Source: Owenia fusiformis (lineage: Eukaryota > Annelida > Polychaeta > Sabellida > Oweniidae). From it: a stretch of DNA of 64,000 nucleotides. The position numbers and the translations under genes are program-made. Of this stretch, positions 1 to 9,900 are shown piece by piece. Each line of letters starts with the position of its first letter. Positions within the stretch are counted from its first letter, which is position 1. The stretch lies in the NCBI GenBank assembly GCA_903813345.2, contig CAIIXF020000006.1, forward strand, positions 18,292,348 to 18,356,347. Reading direction: 5' to 3'. The notes beneath the pieces are model-generated. The model had not been told where the DNA came from, did no database searches, and worked only from the letters and a program-made list of their open reading frames with translations.

Positions 1-577
1 TTAAAATGAGCATAAGTGGTTTAATGATTCCTTGACATATATATTGAAAACAATAATATATTTTAAGAGGTTGAGTGTATGATTGTTTAAACTGTAATTT
101 TATTACATGTGAGACAATAAAATTCTTCAAAATAATGAATTTATAAACCTAAGAGCTCTAACTCAAGATTTCACTATGGATAAATATATTCCTACAAAAA
201 TATCATTTATATAATTCACAATCTAATAGATTTGTATCTAATCTAAAGCATTTTTCATTTTAATTAATTTTAACAAGCCAGCTGCGCACTGTACTATCAG
301 AATTGTAAACACTATCCAATAAATTGCTATAGATCTATGATTAGCAGATTAGCATATAAACAAGGTAATTAAACAGTCCAAGCTGTTCATTTGACCAAAT
401 CACTTTGATTGATTTTGACTTCAGATTCAGTAGGTGGCCCAAAGGTAAAGACTGAGTGGTGAAACAGGCTCAAAAATGACGATTCAACACATTATTTTAT
501 CATTTCCGAGTCTGAGTTTTGCAACAAGGACACAAACGTGTACATGTCACCGCCAATGGGGGATCCTGTATACTGTG
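1..577. other. AT-rich non-coding stretch, nothing recognised
   Basis: I see no gene, repeat boundary or RNA gene here. The short open frame at 476-694 has no recognisable motif and overlaps the start of the degenerate tandem repeat that follows. Confidence 0.5.
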
Positions 578-1880
578 AGATTTTCATCCTCAAAGACCAA
601 CAGAGATTTTAGGACAAAACCATTCAATATGGCCGTCAAAAGAATTATCCCTGAAAACTTGAAATCTATCCTTCAACCGCCAGGGAACATGTAGACAAGA
701 CTTCAAAGAAAAGAATTTCGGACGAAAAATCCAAAATGGCCACCTTTAATTTAACCAAGGATGCCAAAAACCTAATCAGTTCTAGATTCGCATACTAAGA
801 ATTATCCATGAAAAGGAGTGGTGTCGATATGACTTAAACCAGTCATCAAAACATTCTGAAAATTTTACAGATCGTCAATCCAATGATCCTCTTTTGGATG
901 TTAACATTATAATTTAAAATATAAATATACTTTTCTCTATATTGTTTTAGAAAACACATCAGACACTTCTTTTGTTCTTGGTATCATATGTTCGGGTTGA
1001 AATGAAACATCTATCCGAACCTCATTGGAATAAAACGACATAAACACAACACGTTTAGGTCTCTCAATATTGTAATTGTACAAAGGCAGTGTACACGTTT
1101 GGTTGATTTAAAAAAAGTGTTTTGTTAATGAAAAGTGTCTTGTTAATGAAATAAAAGATTTATCTTAATTTTAATCTATTTTGGGGGGGTTTTGTTTTAC
1201 GTTTTTGCATGCTTTTTGTTAAATCAACCTTTGTATAACTATACTATTGAGAGGTCTAAGAAAAAATGTTGTATATGCTATTTTGTCCCAACAAGGTTTG
1301 GAAAGACATTTGATTTCATTCTCAAGAATTGGTAGACAGGAACAAAAAACAATTGCACTAAAAACTAAAAATGTTAACAAAAACAGTTAAATAAAATATA
1401 TATAAATAATTTTTTGCATTAAATTGTTGCCAATCAGTCAACATTACATTAAGGACCGTGTTTTTAAAGAATGTTTTCAATAATTGGTTAAAGAGAAAAA
1501 CATTGCACCATATCGATACCTATCCTTTGAGATTTTCTGTGAAACATCGCCTGAAAATGCATATTTACAGACAAGATTTAGTATCAAATGGAAAATCCGA
1601 AATGGCTGCCTTTACATTTACCCAGAATGCCCAAAAGATAATCAGTTCGAGATTTGCATACTAGGAACCATCCATGAAAATTTGAAATTGATTCAGGAAA
1701 TGATTAGCCCGAAAACACGTAGACAAAACTTTACAGACAAGATTTTATGAAGAAAATCCGAAATGACCGCCTATACATTGACACAAAATGGCAAAAAACT
1801 AATCAGTTCGAGATTTTTATACAAAAAATATTCCTGAAAATTTGAAATCGATCCATCAAATGGTTGGCCTGGAAACGAAT
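578..1880. repeat. Degenerate tandem repeat, unit about 170 bp, interrupted by an insertion
   Basis: Units share the phrases AGACAAGA, AAAATCCGAAATGGC, AATCAGTTCGAGATT and ATCCATGAAAA TTTGAAAT in the same order. I place them at about 578-690 (weak), 691-815 continuing at 1529-1561, 1562-1730 and 1731-1878. The second unit is split by the foldback element at 812-1528, so the array is older than that insertion. The small open frames over 1458-1750 are by-products of this repeat. No function is apparent. Confidence 0.6.
812..1528. mobile_element. Foldback / long-inverted-repeat element, copy 1 of 3
   Basis: The right end reads ACCATATCGATACCTATCC and its reverse complement matches the left end seen best in copy 2 (GGTATCGATATGGCGAACTG at 26939). 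Moving inward, the two halves still mirror each other. AGGTCTCTCAATATTG near 1056 is mirrored by TATTGAGAGGTCTAAG near 1245, and GGTTGATTT near 1100 by AAATCAACC near 1223. The middle is T-rich with a short G run. No transposase frame is present, so the element is non-autonomous. Its insertion into a tandem unit gives good evidence for its borders. The superfamily is unknown to me. Confidence 0.65.
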
Positions 1881-2170
1881 ATCTTACTTTCATACTATGT
1901 CCCGATCTCATGTACATTTACGTTGCAAACAGTGAAAATAATGCTAAAACGGCCGCCTGTTGATGCTTTGAGGTGTCATCAATTGTTATTTAATCCAAAT
2001 AAAGTAAACATTATTTTGTAGATTTAGACACGGGCTTTCAGGTCGTATATGCATTTTAGTCATTAAATGAACAAGAACGCTAGATTATACGTGTTAATAG
2101 GGTATCAAATTGAAATAAAATAACGAAATTAAATATGAACACATTAATGAGAAATGACTTTCCGCTATCA
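1881..2170. other. Non-coding flank of the LTR element
   Basis: This is AT-rich sequence without a recognisable gene. Its last part contains AATGACTTTCCGCTA (2153-2167), nearly repeated on the other side of the retrotransposon block at 24732-24746. Confidence 0.5.
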
Positions 2171-2174
2171 GTAT
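2171..2174. repeat. Left target-site duplication (GTAT)
   Basis: GTAT directly precedes the first LTR and is repeated directly after the third LTR at 24727-24730. Four-base duplications fit Ty3/gypsy integrases. No such duplication is needed at the middle LTR, so the whole block sits in one target site. Confidence 0.75.
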
Positions 2175-2604
2175 TGTGGGAAAATTAAATATATGCCATG
2201 TCATAGTTTTCACTGGTCGAGTAGTGCATGTCAACTTTGTAATTTTATGTAAGGGCGCTGAGTTGCATAGCAACCCGTCATGCGCAAAATAGATGCGCGT
2301 TATACTTGTGTCGTCTGGAAGTGATTGACCACATAATTTTTCTCAATTTCGGACAGGATTTGCTACCACTGTAAAGGTAAATTACATGTTATGTTTATCA
2401 CAGTATCAATTGTTATAATCCAGAGATTACCATGATACGTTTATAATTTAAAGGTAGAGTGTAGATTTTGTATATTTCTGACGCATCTTTTGAAAACATT
2501 TTCTGTTTACGGCAGCCATATGTAAATTTGCGAACGTAGTAAAACTTAGGTCAAGTTAATTACTCTTTCATATTTTAAAGTAAACATTAGTTAAAGTAGT
2601 TTTT

Positions 2605-2613
2605 TATATAAAT
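2605..2613 (+). promoter_or_regulatory. Candidate TATA box in LTR
   Basis: TATATAAAT lies inside the first third of the LTR, a plausible place for the U3 promoter. Copies occur at the matching places in the other two LTRs. There is no other support for a transcription start here. Confidence 0.3.
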
Positions 2614-3008
2614 TCAGTGTGTTTATTATGCATTAGCCTGGATTTCCAATTCCATTTCAAGTAAAAGGGGCAATATAACTTGTGATCAATTTCATGTTTT
2701 TGGCGGGAGTTTAGGGGAAAATTTTGCCGTGATTTACAATTTGTAAACCCCTAGACGCCATGTTTTTCAATATTCATCAATGGCGGGGCTGTGTTGAATT
2801 TTGTCCGGAAGAAATTCAACTTTAAATGACCGTTTTTGGAGATATAATGAATACATCAATGATAATTTAATTGCGACATTACATTGAAGAAACTTCAGAG
2901 TGAATTTGAATTACCGGCGCTCAAGTATTTACACGAAAACGTAAGTGAAACAGTTCCACTGATATTTCATGAGTTTATTGTCCATTTAATTATCACCAAT
3001 GAGGTTGT

Positions 3009-3325
3009 GTTAGCTCGTGATCCTGAAGAAGGGTCATTTGGAGGGACTAACTTTATGTAGATGTGAAGTGTTAGCTCGTGATCCTGAAGAAGGGTCATTT
3101 GGAGGGACTAACTTTATGTAGATGTAAATTATTAGCTCGTGATCCTGAATAAAGGTCATTTGGAGGGACTAACTTTATGTAGATGTAAATTGTTAGCTCG
3201 TGATCCTGAATAAAGGTCATTTGGAGGGACTAACTTTATGTAGATGGCATGTATTATGAGGGAATAAACTGTGTTGCAAATAGTTAGCTCGTGATCCTGA
3301 AGAAGGGTCATTTGGAGGTACTAAC
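3009..3325 (+). repeat. Five-copy stem-loop repeat in LTR 1
   Basis: Units begin at 3009, 3070, 3131, 3192 and 3283, so the first four are spaced 61 bp and the last 91 bp. Each unit opens with GTTAGC (ATTAGC in the third) and closes with CTAAC, which can pair. Inside, TGATCC and GGGTCA can also pair around a TGAAGAA loop. Units 3 and 4 carry TGAATAAA in the loop region, which brings in an AATAAA hexamer. The repeat is probably in the transcribed part of the LTR, but its role is unknown. Confidence 0.85.
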
Positions 3326-3883
3326 GACATTATAATAGAGTATAGATTAGATATTTTAAAGATGAACTGATAAGTTTTTATGGAATTACGTCTTTGATTC
3401 CCAAGATCATTGAGATCAGAAGACCATTTGATCAGACTTTTGATATAGAGACTTTTTGAATTTTGTGCCTGATTTAAGATCCTGAAGAAGGATCGGGATC
3501 AGCATTTTCGATACTTGAGATTGAGACAATCATGATCAGTTTGAATTTAAGCATTCCTTTGATCTTTAAGAAACATAATCTCCGAGATCATTGAGACTTT
3601 TTGGGACTACTTGTAATTTTGTAATTATTGGACTTTTTGAGATTTTATTGAGGATCGCGCTCATTCAGTGGAGTTTAGAACTTTATATTGATTTGTAAGA
3701 ATAAATGGAATATAGTAGACACACTACCAAAATCTTGAGTTTTATGTTATGCAAAGAAGTCGAAGGGACTTAAGCCATTTGTTACGTCTTGTAATTTCAC
3801 AGCGGCGTATACCTGTCATACGTCACCCACTTGTAATATAGTTGTTGACACAAATTACCCTTCGTTTGTGTAAAGTCCGACAT

Positions 3884-3902
3884 TGGTGGCAGTGGTGGGA
3901 TT
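3884..3902 (+). other. Primer binding site, tRNA-Leu type (element 1)
   Basis: One base after the LTR lies TGGTGGCAGTGGTGGGATT. From memory, the 3' end of metazoan tRNA-Leu (AAG/TAG anticodon) with its CCA would predict TGGTGGCAGCGGTGGGATT, a single mismatch. Minus-strand DNA synthesis would start here. Confidence 0.75.
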
Positions 3903-3934
3903 TCTGTGTTTGACGCAAGACTACAATTAGCAGA

Positions 3935-6900
3935 ATGGCAGAGGGAGGGGATCCTAAGGATCTAACAGTATTCTTCAAAGGTGAGGGAGGCAGTGATCGT
4001 ATGGATTTAGATGATACTCTACCTTTGGAAGATGACCCTCAGCGTAGTAGGTTAGGGGTAGAGGCTGAGCTGCAGCGGGACCAGGAGAGCCATGATGTAC
4101 CCGGAACGCCCCTTCAGCCTACAGTTCGGAGGAAGGCTGGGTTGACAATGCGGAGCGGATATCCTGCATCCTACAGTACTGGGTATTGGTCGGAGGGACC
4201 CAAATCCCAAATGATCTCCGGGTATGAGACTCCTACACGAGGAATCCGACCCCTGGGATTTCCATTGACATCTACTGTAGATCCAGCCGAAATGAACTTT
4301 CTTCCTGGGAAGAGGGAGCAGACTCCCCAGGATTTAAAGACTGTTTTAGGAGTAAGTGATGATAGCCACAAGAAGAAGATGCCAGCTGATCATCCAGAGA
4401 TGGGTGATCCAAAGAGGAATATTAATCCCTTTGAGAAGCCAGAAGAAGCTGGATCAGAAGAGTCACCAAGTAGAAGGTGGGAAAAGTGGCGATACCAATT
4501 GGAAGATAAAAATTCTGCTCCAAATGCCCGAATGAGACGTGAAGATGACCAAGTTAAATATCCGAAGTTTTCTATAGGGGAGGATGGCCCTGGACGATCC
4601 ATGGGAGCGGAATCTGCAAAGATTCCTGAGATCAGGGATCAGATCCCATTCATGAGAATGAAACAAATGCCCAAGATGGGTGGAGTAGAGCCTATGTCAG
4701 TATTAAGAAATGGACGGGATAACAAACCGAAACAGAGAGGTGTTGGAGATGTAGCCAGAAATTGGCAGAGTGAACCGAGGAGATTAATGAAAGATGAATC
4801 TAGAGGGACTTTGCCGAAGATGGGCTGTGGTCATTCACGTAATGTCAGCTTTAATGATGAAGAGGGACCCTCCCTTCGAAGAGAGGGGAATCCTAGCTTT
4901 ATTCCACCATGGCCATTGAGGAGGCAGAAGCGATTCTACTATCCCAATGATGACACTGAACTACCAGAACAGGAGATGCCCCGTGTTAATCAAGGTGCAC
5001 CGATGAGATCAATTGATCAACTGGGAGCAGATCTTCATGGTATGGCTGGGATCAGTAAGGAGACTTTTTCTGACAAACTCCCTGGGTTCGTAAACCAAGA
5101 TGTACACAATGAAATACCAGTTAGAGACACGGAGAATAGAGATGGGATTTCCAGCAATGAGTCCAAGAAGATAGAGGAGAAATTGATTGACAAAGGGAGT
5201 GGCAGAGATAGTGATCCACCTGAGTCCGAGAAGACAGATCATTTGTTTGATCTCGTCAAACAAACCCTAACCATGGCAGGACATGTAATGAAATCCCAGT
5301 CGAGTAGTAAGCGGGCTCGGATAAAGCCAACACAGACTTTTGCTGGGACTTCTTCATGGCCAGAATACAAAGCTTATTTCGAAACATGTGTCGAAAATAA
5401 TGATTGGAGTAATGTAGAGAAACGTCAGTACCTAGTCACAAATCTACGTGATGATGCACAGCAAATGGTTCTTGAATTGGATAAAGGCTACACATATGAA
5501 GACTTGCTTGAGGCCCTGGACAAACGTTTCGGGCCAGGAGGAAAGGCTGATGTTTTTGAGGCCGAGCTGAGCAGTCGAGTACGTAAGCCGAAAGAATCTT
5601 TGCAGAGCCTTGGACAAAGCATCAGAAGACTTGCTTCTTTAGCCTACCCAGAGATGAGCAGGGCAGCTCAGGATCGACTAGCAAGGAGAAGCTTTGAGCA
5701 ATCACTTACCGATGAAGACTTGAGAAGAGCAATCCACCAAAAAGATCCGGCAACCTTGGACAAAGCTATTGAGATTGCGCTCAAAGAAGAAAGTTATCAG
5801 GAATCTGAAAGGATCAGACGGGGATTGAAACCAAGGATTAAAGATCATAAGATTTCAGCTGTGACTGATGAGAATAAACATGAAGACAAAATAATGAAGA
5901 TGATTATGGACTTAAATGAAAAACTGGACAGATGTAACTTAGGGAAGTCCAGAGACTACCCACCACAGAAGCAAACTTGTAGGAGATGTGGGGAGGATAG
6001 TCATATAGCCAAGCGGTGCCCGACAATCACCTGTTACAACTGTGGAGAAGGTGGGCACCTTTCATATGATTGCCAAAAGCCTCCAAAGCAAAAGTCATCT
6101 TCCCAAAAGCAAAATCAAGGGAGTGGATCATCAAGTAATGTGACACCGATACGTTTCCTTACAGAAGGTAACGTAGAGATGGATGGGTCACATAGAGGTA
6201 GTGTTGTGAGGAAAATTGTAGCAGAGGGACGAATATGTGGAACACCCATAGAGTTCTTGGTGGATTCAGGTGCAGTACGGACAATGGTCGAGCTGAGGAG
6301 TTACCAGAGAATTCCAGAGTACAAACGTCCAATCCTAAAGCCAGCTGGACGTATTTTTCTGCAAGCTGATGGATCCCCATTAGCGTTGTATGGAATGTTC
6401 ACCAGTGAGATCAAGCTTGAGGGTCATTCAACTGACATGGATGTTGTAGTTGCAGACATCGCACAAGAAGGGATCTTGGGATCGGAATATCTGTCAGCTA
6501 GTGGTGTTGTGATTGATTTCAATCAGCTGACACTAAGCTTCGGGAGTATTGGTGATGAGAGCTATTGTTCCCTTCAAGATGAGATTGAAGCACCTCCTAA
6601 CAGTCCCAAATGGAACCAGGGGAATAGGGAGCTTCTTGAAGAGAGAAGGGACATGCGTCAGGTAGCAATCATAGATAAGAAAGAGGAGAGGCCAGCAGTC
6701 ACTTCCTGGGATCGGAATATCGACTTAGATGATGTGGAGGACTCGGATTCAACTGAATTTGAATCCAGCGAAAGTGAACAAGAAGATGGCCAAGATCCAT
6801 TTGAAGATCCTAGAATTCCAGCAGAGTCTCAAAGTGAAGAGGATACTCCCCGATGTACGATGATTAATGCATGCGAGATCACAGATGATCTTAGGCAGGA

Positions 6901-9900
6901 TGGCTGGATTTTAGATGCCCCTGTAGAGTGTGAGGCTGAGGTGATGAATCCAAGCCCAGATTATGAAGACCATGAAGAGAAAACGTCAAACTCCAGATTG
7001 ACTGATACTGTTTGTGTTTTAAAGAAAGATCTTGAGATTCCTCCATTTTCTTGCTGCAAGGTGGACTTACAGATTGATGGGGTCCAAGATGGAGAACAAG
7101 TGATAATTGAAATTGATGATGAATCGATGGACCCAAATCTTGTCATGGTAGATGTCATAGTTAAGAGTAAAGAACAGTCCGGGGTTACTGAATTATGGAA
7201 TAACTCAGCCTTACCAATCAGCTTAGACAAGGGTCAGTCTATAGGGATTTGTAGTCTAATAGAATCTGTATACAGAGTCGGTGAGGCCCCGGAGGAGATC
7301 AACCATATAGCTTCATCAATCTTGGAGGAGAAAGGTCCACTTTACACCCAGAAAGAAAAAACATCAGAGGATCAAGACCAGACCAGACCACACTTAGAGA
7401 TGGTCCCAGATTGCCTTCCTCCCTATTTGGAAGATCTATACGAGAGAAGTATAGAAGGATTGGATGAGGATCAGATAAAACAGACTCGCTTACTCTTATG
7501 TAAGAATGCTGATGTATTTGTTACAACAGAACGGGATATTGGTCACACATCTTGGGTCCAACACACTATTCCAACTGGGGATACTCCACCCATTAAGCAA
7601 GCATATAGGAGATTGCCTCCTGGACGCCAGGAAGAGGTCGATTCCCAAGTCAAGGATCTGTTGGATCGTGGAATCATTGAGCCTAGTTGTAGTCCTTGGT
7701 CGTCCCCTATTGTACTGGTGAAGAAAAAAGATGGCAAATGGAGGTTCTGTGTGGACTACAGGAAACTAAACTCTGCTACACACAAGGATGGTTTTCCAAT
7801 TAGTAACATTGGAGAGACTCTAGACATCATGGGAGAGTGTGAATACTATTCTACTCTGGATTGCTGTAGTGGATATTGGCAAATACAAGTTGATCCCAAG
7901 GACAGGGAGAAAACAGCATTTTCTGTTCGTGGTGGGCAATATCAGTGGGTAGTTATGCCTTTCGGATTAACAGGAGCTCCTGCCACTTTTTGCAGATTGA
8001 TGGAGCGAGTCTTCCGAGGGATGTCTTACAAGACTTCCTTAATTTATCTCGACGATGTGATAACCTTCGGGGATGATTTCGCGACAGCTGTAGGACGTTT
8101 GGAAGATATTTTTGACAGATTCCGTGCTGCAGGACTGAAGTTGAAGCCTTCGAAGTGTGTATTATTTCGGAAAGAGGTCGAATTCTTGGGACATATTGTA
8201 TCCAAGTCCGGAGTAAGTCCGAATCCCGATAAAGTGAAGCAGATCCTGGATTACCCTAATCCCAGATGTGTCAAACATGTGAGACAATTCCTTGGAGGAA
8301 CCTCATACTACCGGCGGCACATTAAGGATTTCGCACAAATTGCTGGACCCCTACATGACTTAACCAGGAAGAATGTGGAATTTAAGTGGACCCAAGACTG
8401 CCAGATTGCTATGGACCAGCTAAAAGAGAAATTAGCCAGCGCTCCCATCCTAGGGTATCCTCGAAGTGGCTGCCCATATATTGTGGACACAGACGCAAGT
8501 CTGGAGGCCATCGGTGCCGTGCTATCTCAGGAGCAAGATGGTGAAGAAAGGGTCTTATATTATGCGAGTAAGAGGTTAAGCCGCACTGAGAGAAACTATT
8601 GTGTGACTCGCCGGGAGTTACTGGCAGTTGTAAATTATGTAAAATACTTCAAACAGTTCTTGTATGGTGTCCATTTTCTGCTTCGGACAGATCACAGTTC
8701 CTTACGCTGGCTTGTCAACTTCCGAGAGCCAGAAGGCCAGCTAGCGAGGTGGATACAAATCTTGCAAGAGTTTGACTATGAAGTCCAGTATAGACCAGGA
8801 GTAAAACATCAAAATGCGGATCTCATGTCGAGAATCCCATGTAAACAGTGTACACATTGTGAGGGACGATGTGTGCCTGAACCCAATTATGATGGTGAAG
8901 ATGAAGTAGTTCTTACTGTTGAGATGAAACCAGAATGGTCCCTGGAAGAGATCCGGGATGCTCAGATGAAAGATCCGGGATTGAGATTGATCTTAGAGGG
9001 GATTGAGTCTGGTGCTTCCCAACCAAAATGGGATGATATAAGCTGGAAGTCCCCTGAAGTGAAGAAACTATGGATCCAGTGGGGCAGACTCCATGTTCAA
9101 CAAGGTGTACTCTGCAGGAGTTGGGAAGACCACGATGGAAGAGGTGTTTCCTTCCAGATTGTTGCTCCCAAACAGTTACAGGGAAGAGTGCTGGAGTTGA
9201 GCCATTCCAACAAAGTAGCTGGTCATTATGGGCTGAAGAGGACTATTGAACGCTGCAGGAGAAGATTTTATTGGACATCCTTATCGAATGATGTTAGATC
9301 TTACTGTAGATCCTGCTATGCTTGCGGATCGAGAAAAAATCCTGCTCGACAGAAGATCGGTCCCTTACAAGTAGTGAGAGTTGGAGCCCCTATGGAACGA
9401 TGGGGAATAGATGTGCTTGGTCCTTTTCCTACAACTAAGAGAGGGAATAAAGTGATCCTTGTTTGTTCAGATTATTTTACGAAATGGCCTGAAGTGTTTG
9501 CCTTACCAAATCAGGAGGCTACTACAGTGGCATCTAAACTGGTCGATGAAGTCTGCTGCCGATGGGGAATCCCCAAACAATTACATTCGGATCAAGGTCG
9601 GAATTTTGAAGCAGAGGTCTTCCAGGAAGTATGTTCTCTTATGGGCATAGAGAAGACACACACTACTCCGTTCCATCCGGCCTCCAATGGAATGGTGGAA
9701 AGGTTTAACCATACCCTCATCGACAATATCGTGAAGTTGGCCGCCCCTGCTTACAATCAGGATGATTGGGATCTGAATATCCCCCTGGCTCTAATGGCAT
9801 ATAGGACTTCTGTTCATAGGATCACTGGGGAGACGCCTGCAATGCTAATGATGGGACGGGAGTTAGAGGCTCCATTGGAACGTATGGTTGCTGTACCTTT

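Larger units (their letters stand above)
2175..3882 (+). repeat. LTR 1 (5' LTR of element 1)
   Basis: It starts TGTGGG and ends CCGACA (TG...CA). Its borders were fixed by comparison with the two other LTRs and the GTAT duplication. At 1708 bp it is long for a Ty3/gypsy LTR. It holds a possible TATA box, an array of five stem-loop repeats (3009-3325) and a perfect GATCC/GGATC hairpin with loop TGAAGAA at 3478-3494. Wherever I compared it with the other LTRs I saw no difference. Confidence 0.93.
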
